From contig NZ_BCNT01000005.1 of NCBI RefSeq assembly GCF_001544075.1, positions 124,001-188,000 on the forward strand: a DNA stretch of 64,000 bases. The letters are read 5' to 3'. Positions 52,553 to 60,727 of this stretch are shown here, one piece after another; position 1 is the first letter of the stretch, and each line of letters begins with the position of its first letter. Below the pieces are notes generated by a model. It had not been told where the DNA came from. It did no database searches and saw only the letters and a list, made by a program, of their open reading frames with translations. This DNA comes from Comamonas terrae. Lineage in GTDB: Bacteria > Pseudomonadota > Gammaproteobacteria > Burkholderiales > Burkholderiaceae_C. The translations under genes were made by a program, and so were the position numbers.

Positions 52553-53680
52553 GAAATGGCCCTGCTGGTTCAGCATGGCCAGCCCCACATAGTTGGAGCC
52601 CTGGTGGCGGCCGCTGGCAAAGCGGATGTTCATGGGGCCGTAGTGCATCTCGCCCAGGCTGTCGAGCGCCGCAGCCAGCGAGGCGCGCGTGACGCCGCTG
52701 CCGGCCTTGCGCAGGCCGTCCACCAGCGTGCGCACATTCAGATAGACCTCCATGCCCATGTACGAGGCGCTGTGCTTGCCCGCGGCACCCAGCAGCTGCT
52801 GGTAGTCCTTGGACACGGCCAGCGCCGTGCGCCAGGGGCTGGGCACCAGCGTGGTGAAGATCACGCCGCGCGTGTGTTCGCCCAGGCCCTTGACCACGCC
52901 CTGGTGGGCCTGGGCGGCCAGGTTGTAGAACTGCACGCCCACCTGGGCCTGGCGCGCTGCGGTGATCAGGCCCACGGTGGCCGGCGCGCCGGCCAGCACG
53001 ATCACGCCCTGCAGCTGCGGCTGGCGGGCCAGCTGTGCGGCAGCCGCAGCTGCATTGCCACCCGAGGGCTCCAGCGCGATCTCGGACAGCGGCTGCAGGC
53101 TGTGCGAGCCCAGCACGGCGCGGGCCGTCTCCAGGCTGTTCTGGCCGAAGCTGTCCTGCTGGTAGGCGACGGTGATGCGGTTCTGGCCCAGGGTCTGCAT
53201 CTGCTGCACCATGGCCGAGATTTCGCTCAGGGTGCTGGCGCGCAGCAGATAGGTGTAGCGGCCCTGCGGCTGGCGCACGGGACCGGTGCCGGCCAGCGCG
53301 CCGACCAGCGGAATCTGGGCCTCCTGCAGCACCGGCTGCATGGCGCCGCAGCTGGCCGAGCCCCAGCAGCTGAGCAGGGCCACGGCGCCGCCCTGGATCA
53401 GCTGGCGCGCATTGCCGGCCGCGCGCTGGGGCTCGTAGCCGTCATCGAGCACCTTGAGCTGCAGCGGCCGGCCGCCGATACCGCCCTGGCGGTTGACGGC
53501 ATCCACATAGGCCTGCATGACGGCCTGGCCCTCCCTGCCCGCATCGGCCTGGACGCCGGACAGCGGCAGGCTGGCGCCGATGACGATGGGCTGTTCCTCG
53601 GCCTGCAGCGGTGCAGGCCCGGCGGCCCACAACGGCAATGCCAGCAACAGAGCCTTCAGATGGCCTTTTCGCTTGTGCAT
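52544..53680 (-). CDS. ABC transporter substrate-binding protein, branched-chain amino acid type
   Basis: 378 residues. Signal peptide with basic start MHKRKGHLKALLLALPLWAA and cleavage near LQA-E; then IVIGASLPLSGVQADAGREG, the start of a type I periplasmic binding fold. It is a second orphan LivK-type protein in this window; no permease or ATPase genes flank it. ATG 53680 has GGGAGGGGGAG ahead; the longer frame upstream is rejected. A LysR gene is 243 bases upstream on the same strand but has its own stop and no visible joint promoter. The ligand is unknown. Confidence 0.85.
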   Translation of the reverse strand: MHKRKGHLKALLLALPLWAAGPAPLQAEEQPIVIGASLPLSGVQADAGREGQAVMQAYVDAVNRQGGIGGRPLQLKVLDDGYEPQRAAGNARQLIQGGAVALLSCWGSASCGAMQPVLQEAQIPLVGALAGTGPVRQPQGRYTYLLRASTLSEISAMVQQMQTLGQNRITVAYQQDSFGQNSLETARAVLGSHSLQPLSEIALEPSGGNAAAAAAQLARQPQLQGVIVLAGAPATVGLITAARQAQVGVQFYNLAAQAHQGVVKGLGEHTRGVIFTTLVPSPWRTALAVSKDYQQLLGAAGKHSASYMGMEVYLNVRTLVDGLRKAGSGVTRASLAAALDSLGEMHYGPMNIRFASGRHQGSNYVGLAMLNQQGHFID

Positions 53681-53923
53681 GGTTCTCCCCCTCCCGAATG
53701 GACTGTTTTCTTGGGTTGTGGGGCGCATGATGGCCAGCGGGCGCAAGTCGTTGAAGAGGGCCAGCGCTGCAGTGTCCGCACGGCGCGACGTTACATAGTT
53801 TTGACCGGCAGCCATGCAGCGGCCTTGATGCAGCGCAGCCGGGCGGCCACGGCACTGTGCTGGAAAAGGGCAGAGGGCAACTGCGGGTTGCCGGCGGTGG
53901 CAAAAGCCGGCAGAGGGGCGGTG

Positions 53924-54850
53924 TCAGGAGTTCATGGCCTTGCGCAGCCATTCGGCAAAGGCCGCGCATTCCCAGCGGTCCATGGTGCCGGTCTCCCAGC
54001 ACAGGTAGTGGGCATGGGGGCTGGGCGCATCGAGGTCGAACAGGCGCACCAGCGAGCCGTTCTCGAGCCACGGCAGGCCCAGCTTGTGGCGGATCAGCGC
54101 CACGCCCATGCTGGCCGCGGCGGCGTCGCACATCAGGCCCACGTCGTTGAACTGCGAGCCTTCGCCGGGCTCGGGCCAGGACAGGCCGGCGGCCGCGAAC
54201 CAGGTGCGCCACGGGTCCAGCGGGCTGCGCAGCAGCGGCTGGCCTTCCAGGTCCTCGGGGCGCTCGAACGGGCCGTTCTCGCGCAGAAAGGCCGGCGAGG
54301 CCAGCGGTGTGACGGTGTCGCGCGCCAGCTCGATATGCTCCACGTCGGCATAGTGGCCGGTGCCGAAGCGCACCATGAGGTCGGCGTCCTCGGCGATCAC
54401 GTCCAGCAGCGGAATGGACACCTGCAGCGCGATGTCGATCTCCGGATAGGCCTCGGTGAACTGGCGCAGGCGCGGGATCAGGATGGAGCGGGCGAACGTG
54501 GGCGTGACCGCGAGCTTGAGCCGCCGGCGCCCGGGGGCGGCAGCGGTGCCGGGAAAACGCTGCAGCGCGCCCAGGCCTTCGCGCACATGGGCCAGGTAGG
54601 CGATGCCGTCGGTGGTCAGCGAGAAATCGGCACGGCCGAACAGGCGCGTGCCCAGCAACTGCTCGAGCTGCTTGACGCGGTGACTGACGGCGCTGGGCGT
54701 GACGCACAGCTCTTCGGCCGTCTGGGTGACCGAGCGCAGCCGGGCCAGGGCTTCGAAGGTCAGCAGGCACTGTATGGGCGGAATGCGCCGCGCGCTGCCG
54801 CTGTGGAGGGCGGCGGCGCTGCCGGTCACGGTACTGGTGATCGTCACCAT
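53924..54850 (-). CDS. LysR family transcriptional regulator (GcvA-like)
   Basis: 308 residues. Winged helix-turn-helix at about residues 27-86: IPPIQCLLTFEALARLRSVT, AEELCVTPSAVSHRVKQLEQ, LGTRLFGR. The remainder is the two-lobed co-inducer domain (LKLAVTPTFARSILIPRLRQ, SQFNDVGLMCDAAAASMGVA). The lead PPIQCLLTFEA and SVTQTAEELCVTPSAVS resemble GcvA-type members. A 20-residue N-terminal extension lies before the HTH. It follows purU by 31 bases on the same strand. The target is not evident; the region 53681-53923 after it shows only a possible weak hairpin near its stop. Confidence 0.87.
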   Translation of the reverse strand: MVTITSTVTGSAAALHSGSARRIPPIQCLLTFEALARLRSVTQTAEELCVTPSAVSHRVKQLEQLLGTRLFGRADFSLTTDGIAYLAHVREGLGALQRFPGTAAAPGRRRLKLAVTPTFARSILIPRLRQFTEAYPEIDIALQVSIPLLDVIAEDADLMVRFGTGHYADVEHIELARDTVTPLASPAFLRENGPFERPEDLEGQPLLRSPLDPWRTWFAAAGLSWPEPGEGSQFNDVGLMCDAAAASMGVALIRHKLGLPWLENGSLVRLFDLDAPSPHAHYLCWETGTMDRWECAAFAEWLRKAMNS

Positions 54851-54881
54851 GGCGTCGCGGCAGGCTATGCCCGGGCCCGCT

Positions 54882-55730
54882 TCAACGGAAGACCACGGTC
54901 TTGTGGCCGTTGAGGATCACGCGGCGCTCGCTGTGCCACTTCACGGCGCGGGCCAGCACCTGGCTCTCGGTGTCGCGGCCGCGGGCGGTCAGGGTCTCGA
55001 CGGTGTCGGTATGGTCGGCGCGGGCCACGTCCTGCTCGATGATGGGGCCTTCGTCCAGGTCGGCCGTCACATAGTGGGCCGTGGCGCCGATCAGCTTCAC
55101 GCCGCGGTCGTGGGCCTGGTAGTAGGGCTTGGCGCCCTTGAAGCTGGGCAGGAAGCTGTGGTGGATGTTGATGGCGCGGCCCGAAAGCTTGGCGCACAGG
55201 TCGTTGGAGAGCACCTGCATGTAGCGGGCCAGCACCACCAGCTCGGCGCCTTCGGCCTCGACGATCTCGTACTGCCGTGCTTCGGCCTGGGCCTTGGTGG
55301 CGGCCGTCACCGGGATGTGGTGGAACGGGATGTTGTAGCTGGCGGCCAGCTGGTAGAACTCGCGGTGGTTGCTGATGATGGCGCGGATGTCGATGGGCAG
55401 CAGGCCGGTCTTCCAGCGGAACAGCAGGTCGTTGAGGCAGTGGCCTTCCTTGCTGACCATGATCACGGTCTTCATGCGCTCGTCCTGGGGATGCAGGTTC
55501 CACTGCATCTGGTAGCGGCCTGCGAGTTCGGCGACCGCGCCCTTGAGCGTGGCCACGTCGGTGCCGGGGCAGGCGAACTGCACGCGCATGAAGAACAGGC
55601 CGGTGGCCGGGTCGTTGTACTGGGCGGCTTCCTCGATGTTGCCGCCTTGCTCCAGCAAAAAGCCCGACACGGCATGTACCAGTCCGAGTCGGTCGGGGCA
55701 GGAAAGGGTCAGAATATAGGCTTGGGTCAT
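54882..55730 (-). CDS. purU: Formyltetrahydrofolate deformylase
   Basis: 282 residues. N-terminal ACT domain (about 5-75; ILTLSCPDRLGLVHAVSGFL) and a formyltransferase-like domain (about 85-280) with catalytic His in AINIHHSFLPSFKGAKPYY and Asp in TADLDEGPIIEQD. PurU hydrolyses 10-formyl-THF to formate and THF, balancing one-carbon units and feeding formate to PurT. Length matches E. coli PurU (280). ATG 55730 is set by the family start MTQAYILTLSCPDR; longer frames upstream run into the divergent gene. Confidence 0.94.
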   Translation of the reverse strand: MTQAYILTLSCPDRLGLVHAVSGFLLEQGGNIEEAAQYNDPATGLFFMRVQFACPGTDVATLKGAVAELAGRYQMQWNLHPQDERMKTVIMVSKEGHCLNDLLFRWKTGLLPIDIRAIISNHREFYQLAASYNIPFHHIPVTAATKAQAEARQYEIVEAEGAELVVLARYMQVLSNDLCAKLSGRAINIHHSFLPSFKGAKPYYQAHDRGVKLIGATAHYVTADLDEGPIIEQDVARADHTDTVETLTARGRDTESQVLARAVKWHSERRVILNGHKTVVFR

Positions 55731-55781
55731 AGCTGGGCGATTGTCGCAGCAAGGGCAGGACCCTGCGGACAAAGGAAATAC

Positions 55782-58475
55782 ATGAAAAGCGAGGGAGGTC
55801 ATTCCCACATCAGGCCCTGGATGCTGGTGGCCCTTTACGTGTGTGCGGGGATGACATGGCTGGGGGCCCAGGCGTGGGTGCTGGCCTATTTTGGCGTGTC
55901 CGCCCATCAGCGGTCGGCCCGCTGGCAGATAGCCTTGTTTGCCGCTTGGCTGCTGATCACGGCCCTGATCGGCGCCTGGCTGCTGGTGCGCAAGCGCAGC
56001 GCCGAGGGCGTGCGCCAGGAAACCGCCCAGGAACTGGCCCTGGTGGCGCGCCATGCGCCGGCCGGCATTGCGCGGGTGCGCTTCGATGGCGCCGAGATCG
56101 TCTGGGCCAATGCGCGCCTGGCCGGCTGGCTGGGGCGCAGCGCGGATTCGCTGCAGGGCGAGAACTTCCGGCTGCTGGTGCCGGCCGACGACCCGCAGGA
56201 GGTGAAGCGGCAGATGGCCAGCCTGGTCGCCGGCGAGTGCGACCATTTCCAGATGCTGCGCCGCTGCGTGAACGTGCTCACGGAAAAGGTGACGCCCGTG
56301 CTGTGCACGGCCAGCCGCATGCGGGCCGCCGACGGCGAAGGGCCGCTGGCCCTGGTGTGCGTGCTGCAGGACCTGACCGAGGTGCTGGCCGCCCGGCAGG
56401 CGCTGGAGCGCAGCGAGACCACGCTGCGCCTGGCGCTGGAAGGCAGCGGCAACGGCGTCTGGGAGTGGGATGGCGCGGCCCGGCATTTCCATTTCTCCAA
56501 GGGCGTGGCCCGCATGCTGCGCTACCGCGGCAGCGACCTGGTGCGTGATTTCGATTTCTTCTCCCGCCTGCATCCCGAGGACCGCAGGCCCGCCCGCTCC
56601 ATGCTCCGGAGCGCGCTGCGGCAAAGCCGCGAAATCGTGCTGACGGCGCGTCTGCTGTGCTTCGACTCCGTCTACCGCTGGTTCAAGGTGCACGGCCAGA
56701 GCCGCGTGGATGCCGAAGGGCGCTTGCAGCGCCTGTCGGGCCTGCTGGCCGACCAGACCGCCAGCCGCGATGCCGAGGAGCGCCAGCGTCTGGCGGCGGC
56801 CGTGGTGGACAACACCATCGAGGGCGTGGTGGTGACTGATGCGCAAAGCCGCATTCTTTCGGCCAACCGCTCGTTCACCCGGCTGATGGGCTATGCCGAG
56901 GAGGAGATCCTGGGCCAGACGCCGCGCATGTTCAAGTCCGGCCTGCACGGCAAGGCGTTCTATGAAAACATGTGGGCCAGCATGCGGGCCACGGGGCACT
57001 GGCAGGGCGAGATCTGGAACCGGCGCAAGAGCGGCGAGGTGTTTCTGGAGCGCATGTCGCTGAGCGCGGTCAAGGATGCAGCGGGCACGGTCACGCATTA
57101 CGTATGCATGTTCACCGACATCTCCAGCGACAAGGCGCGCGAGCGGCAGCTGGAGTTCCTGTCGCAGAGCGACGTGCTCACGGGCCTGCCCAACCGCGCG
57201 AAATTCGAGGGGCTGCTCGGCGAGGCCGTGGAGCAGGCGCGTGCAACGCAGGACGGCATGGCCGTGATGCTGCTCAACATCGACCGCTTCAAGGACGTGA
57301 ACGACAGCTATGGCCACGCGGTCGGGGACATGGTGCTCAAGCATGTGGCGCAGCAGGTGCAGGGCGCGCTGCGCCATGGGGACATGCTGGGCCGCCTGGC
57401 CGGAGACGAACTGGCCGTGGTCTGCCCGGGGCTCAACGGCCGCGAGGAGGCGATTGCCGTGGCCGAGCACCTGATACGCGCCGCGGCCCGGCCCTGGACT
57501 TCGCCGGACGGCCTGTCCGTGGTCGTGGGTCTGAGCGTGGGCATCAGCCTGTATCCCGAGCATGCGCTCGATACCGAGGAGCTGATGCGTGATGCCCATG
57601 CGGCCGTCTACGGCGCCAAGGCCCGCGGCTCGGGCACCTGGTGCTTCTTCAGCGAAGGCATGACGCAGGCCGCCCGCGAGCGGCTGGCACTGGAGGCGCG
57701 GCTGCGCCGCGCGCTGGATCTGGGCCATCTGTGCCTGTACTACCAGCCGCAGCTGGAGCTGGCCACGGGCCGCCTGATCGGTGCCGAGGCCCTGCTGCGC
57801 TGGCTGGACCCCGACGAAGGGTTGATCTCTCCGGCGCGCTTCATCCCCGTGGCCGAGAGCTCCAGCCTCATCGGGCCGCTGGGCCTGTGGGTGCTGCAGG
57901 AGGCCTGCCGCCAGGGCCAGCAGTGGCGCAGCGCCGGCCTGCCGGCACTGACCATTGCCGTCAATGTCTCGTTGCACCAGCTGCTGCTCACCGATCTGGC
58001 CGGCGCGACCCAGCAGGTGCTGGCGCAGACCGGCTATCCCGCCCAGCAGCTGGAGCTGGAGATCACCGAAAGCGCGCTGGCCGAGCATCCCGAAGAGGGC
58101 CTGCAGGTGCTCAACCGCCTGCGCGAACTGGGCGTGCACCTGGCCATTGACGACTTCGGCACCGGCTATTCGTCGCTGGCCCACCTCAAGCGCTTTCCGC
58201 TGGACCTGCTCAAGATCGACCAGAGCTTCATCCGCGACATTCCGCACAGTGCCGACGACATGGCCATCAGCAGCTCGGTCATCGCGCTGGGCCATGCCAT
58301 GGGCCTCAAGGTGCTGGCCGAAGGCGTGGAAAACCGCGAGCAGCTGGAGTTCCTGCGCCAGAAGGGCTGTGACTTCTTCCAGGGGTATTTCTGCAGCCGG
58401 CCCCTGCCGGCGCAGGACTTCACGCGCCTGCTCGAAAAAGTGGGCAAGGGGGCGCGGCTGATCGAGACAGCCTGA
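55782..58475 (+). CDS. PAS-GGDEF-EAL protein, probable c-di-GMP phosphodiesterase
   Basis: 897 residues. Two membrane helices (about 13-36 and 49-70), three PAS-type domains (about 85-205, 210-335, 340-465), a GGDEF domain (about 475-640) and an EAL domain (about 650-890). The GGDEF site is AGDEL, lacking the first Gly and final Phe, and is probably a poor cyclase. The EAL site is complete: GAEALLRW, AVNVSLHQL, LELEITESAL, IDDFGTGYSSL, LLKIDQSFI, LAEGVEN. So c-di-GMP breakdown is expected. AAAGGAAA precedes the ATG. It is divergent from purU, 51 bases apart, and could affect the exopolysaccharide and pilus genes in this window (inference). Confidence 0.9.
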   Translation: MKSEGGHSHIRPWMLVALYVCAGMTWLGAQAWVLAYFGVSAHQRSARWQIALFAAWLLITALIGAWLLVRKRSAEGVRQETAQELALVARHAPAGIARVRFDGAEIVWANARLAGWLGRSADSLQGENFRLLVPADDPQEVKRQMASLVAGECDHFQMLRRCVNVLTEKVTPVLCTASRMRAADGEGPLALVCVLQDLTEVLAARQALERSETTLRLALEGSGNGVWEWDGAARHFHFSKGVARMLRYRGSDLVRDFDFFSRLHPEDRRPARSMLRSALRQSREIVLTARLLCFDSVYRWFKVHGQSRVDAEGRLQRLSGLLADQTASRDAEERQRLAAAVVDNTIEGVVVTDAQSRILSANRSFTRLMGYAEEEILGQTPRMFKSGLHGKAFYENMWASMRATGHWQGEIWNRRKSGEVFLERMSLSAVKDAAGTVTHYVCMFTDISSDKARERQLEFLSQSDVLTGLPNRAKFEGLLGEAVEQARATQDGMAVMLLNIDRFKDVNDSYGHAVGDMVLKHVAQQVQGALRHGDMLGRLAGDELAVVCPGLNGREEAIAVAEHLIRAAARPWTSPDGLSVVVGLSVGISLYPEHALDTEELMRDAHAAVYGAKARGSGTWCFFSEGMTQAARERLALEARLRRALDLGHLCLYYQPQLELATGRLIGAEALLRWLDPDEGLISPARFIPVAESSSLIGPLGLWVLQEACRQGQQWRSAGLPALTIAVNVSLHQLLLTDLAGATQQVLAQTGYPAQQLELEITESALAEHPEEGLQVLNRLRELGVHLAIDDFGTGYSSLAHLKRFPLDLLKIDQSFIRDIPHSADDMAISSSVIALGHAMGLKVLAEGVENREQLEFLRQKGCDFFQGYFCSRPLPAQDFTRLLEKVGKGARLIETA

Positions 58476-58495
58476 AACGGGGGCTGGCTGCCGCA

Positions 58496-58525
58496 AACGG
58501 CAGGGCAGCGGGAGCCCTGCGTTTC
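58496..58525 (+). terminator. Terminator of the PAS-GGDEF-EAL gene
   Basis: Stem GCAGGGC/GCCCTGC (58500-58506 with 58514-58520), extended by AAC/GTT, followed by a short T-rich run. It sits between convergent genes ending at 58475 and 58528. Confidence 0.65.
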
Positions 58526-58527
58526 TC

Positions 58528-59466
58528 TCAGGGCTTGCCGGCTTGCACTGCCGGGCGCTGCCATTGCGCGCGCAGCTGGGCGCAATGATCCGCGCCCGGG
58601 GCGGCGGGCAGCACCTGCCACCAGTCCGGGGCAAACTGCAAGACTCCTTGCTCCGCCGGGGCGCGCGCGACGGCCACCTTGTACGGCAGGTCAGCGCCCA
58701 GCCAGGTGGGTACGCCGACATCGGCGCGCGAATGCCCGCGCCCCGAGACCAGCAGCACGCTCTGGCCGTCACGCCGCAGCCGGGCTGCGGCGACCCGCAC
58801 GGTTTGCGCCATGCTTTCGTCGCGGGCCAGCTGTATGCGGGCCATGGGCGTCCACTGCGCCTCGGGCAGCAGGCCGCAGTGGCCGTCGCGGATGGCCTCG
58901 CGCTGCAGCTGCCAGCCCGCGGCAGGCAGGTGCGCGTCGAAGCGGGCGTCCCCCATGGCGGCCTGCATGCGCTCGCGCGGCAGATTGCCGCCGAGCACGG
59001 GCACGCCGGCCTGCACGGCCGCCATTACCACCCCGCGGTAGCGCTGCCATGCCCAGTCCTTTTCCTGCCAGCGCAGGGCCTGCCGGACCTGGGCCTCGCC
59101 GGCATCGCGCGCCAGGCCCTCGGTGCTGCCGCCTGCGGGCGCCATCTCCAGCACCACGGCCGCCAGGCGCTGGAGCCGGGACAGTTCGCCGATGGTGGCC
59201 GCCTGCCATTGCTGGTGCGCCGCCGCGTCATGCTGCTCGCCGAGCAGGATCACGGGCGTGCCGGCCCATTGCCGCAGCTGGAGATTCCAGTCCGATGCGC
59301 TGGTGAATGCTTCAAGAGGGGGCGCGGCCGGCGATGCCGGAGCCGTTGCCTGCTGGGCGCAGCCGCCCAGGGCCAGCAGGACTGCCATTGCGGCGGTTCT
59401 GGCCTGGGCGGTCAGGGAAGAATTTGCGGGCCGGCGCGCCGGGGCCTGCGGGGAAGATGTCCACAT
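58528..59466 (-). CDS. ChaN-family lipoprotein (haem/iron-associated)
   Basis: 312 residues. N-terminal basic stretch then MAVLLALGGCAQQ with lipobox LGGC near residue 36, so it should be a lipoprotein. The ChaN/PduX-type domain starts with PVILLGEQHDAAAHQQWQAA and contains VVLEMAPAGG and LVSGRGHSRADVGVPTWL. ChaN of Campylobacter binds haem as a dimer; the family overall is little studied. ATG 59466 has TAGGA about nine bases ahead; the frame is open further up but would run into the start of the divergent permease gene. No haem uptake genes are adjacent. Confidence 0.8.
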   Translation of the reverse strand: MWTSSPQAPARRPANSSLTAQARTAAMAVLLALGGCAQQATAPASPAAPPLEAFTSASDWNLQLRQWAGTPVILLGEQHDAAAHQQWQAATIGELSRLQRLAAVVLEMAPAGGSTEGLARDAGEAQVRQALRWQEKDWAWQRYRGVVMAAVQAGVPVLGGNLPRERMQAAMGDARFDAHLPAAGWQLQREAIRDGHCGLLPEAQWTPMARIQLARDESMAQTVRVAAARLRRDGQSVLLVSGRGHSRADVGVPTWLGADLPYKVAVARAPAEQGVLQFAPDWWQVLPAAPGADHCAQLRAQWQRPAVQAGKP

Positions 59467-59617
59467 AAAGCTGGTCCTATCGTGAAAGACGGGGCATGGC
59501 TTCGTACCTGTAGAAATCGCACCGGCTTTGCCCACCGAAAAATGCCGCGATACTTGTGCGGCTTCGCTCGCTGCGAGCGAGGTTTCCATTGTCGCGCCTT
59601 GTCTTACCCCGCCGCGC

Positions 59618-60727
59618 ATGCCTGCCTTTTCCCTGCCTTCCCCTGTCTTCGTTGCCCGCGTGGCCGCCACGCTGCTGCTGGCCTGGCTGGCCGCCCGGCT
59701 GTGCCTCTGGCTGCACACGCCGCTGCCGTGGATGCTGGGGCCGCTGATTGCGACCTCGCTGGCGTCCATTGCGGGAGCGCCCACGCAGAGCTGGGCCAAG
59801 CTGCGCAACATCGGGCAGTGGACCATCGGCGCAGCCCTGGGCCTTTATTTCACGCCGCCGGTCACAGAGCTGGTGGCCAGCCTCTGGTGGGCGATTGCAC
59901 TGGCCATTGCCTGGGCCCTGCTGCTGGGCTGGGGCTTTGGCGCCTGGCTGTACCGCGTGCAGGCACCGTCCATGCTCGGGCAGCCCGGCATGGACGAGGC
60001 AAGAATGCGCGCCACCACGTATTTCGCAGGCTCCATCGGTGCGGCTTCGGAGATGACCCTGCTGGCCGAGCGCGAACATGCGCGCACCGACCTGGTGGCC
60101 GCCAGCCACAGCCTGCGGCTGGTGATCGTGACGGTGACGATTCCGTTCGCCCTGCAGTATGCAGGGTTGGCGGGCCTGCATGGCACGGCCGGGCTGGCGC
60201 TGCCGGCCGTGCGCAATGTGCAGTGGCCGGGCTTTGCCGCCCTGGTGCTGCTCACGGGCCTGGGTGCGCTGGCCATGGTCAGGCTCGGGCGCGCCAATCC
60301 GTGGTTCCTGGGAGCGCTGCTGGTTTCCATGCTGCTGACCATGGCGGACCTGGAATTGTCGGCCGTGCCCCAGGGCCTGATGAACGCGGCGCAGCTGGTG
60401 ATCGGCGTCAGCCTGGGCGTGCGCTTCAAGCGTGAATTCCTGCATACGGCACCGCGCTGGCTGGCCATGGTGGCGCTGGGCACCGTGGGGCTGATGGCGG
60501 TATGTGCCGCTTTTGCCTGGGCCCTGCATGCGGCCACCGGCCTGCCCTGGGTGACGCTGCTGCTGGGCACTTCGCCGGGCGGCATCACCGAAATGGCCAT
60601 CACCGCCAAGGTGCTGCAGCTGGGCGTGCCGGTGGTCACGGCGTTTCAGGTCTGCCGCCTGATTGCCGTGCTGCTGCTGGTGGCGCCGCTGTACCGCTGG
60701 CTGCGCCAGCGGTCCGGCAGGTCCTAG
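59618..60727 (+). CDS. AbrB family membrane permease
   Basis: 369 residues with about ten membrane helices in two duplicated halves. The repeated motif is visible: RLCLWLHTPLPWMLGPLIAT then GAGAPTQSWAKL-like, and in the second half GRANPWFLGALLVSMLLTMA. FAGSIGAASEMTLLAEREHA and LGTSPGGITEMAITAKVLQL are the paired family signatures. Often annotated as ammonia monooxygenase-like regulator by mistake; it is an uncharacterised transporter. ATG 59618 (MPAFSLPSP) is used; the frame is open from 59528. Its stop overlaps by four bases the stop of the convergent cytochrome gene, sharing CTAG. Confidence 0.85.
   Translation: MPAFSLPSPVFVARVAATLLLAWLAARLCLWLHTPLPWMLGPLIATSLASIAGAPTQSWAKLRNIGQWTIGAALGLYFTPPVTELVASLWWAIALAIAWALLLGWGFGAWLYRVQAPSMLGQPGMDEARMRATTYFAGSIGAASEMTLLAEREHARTDLVAASHSLRLVIVTVTIPFALQYAGLAGLHGTAGLALPAVRNVQWPGFAALVLLTGLGALAMVRLGRANPWFLGALLVSMLLTMADLELSAVPQGLMNAAQLVIGVSLGVRFKREFLHTAPRWLAMVALGTVGLMAVCAAFAWALHAATGLPWVTLLLGTSPGGITEMAITAKVLQLGVPVVTAFQVCRLIAVLLLVAPLYRWLRQRSGRS

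Noticed and set aside
55731..58772. Minus-strand extension of purU to more than 1200 codons
   Set aside because: PurU has a defined start at 55730 and family length of about 280; the rest lies opposite the PAS-GGDEF-EAL gene.
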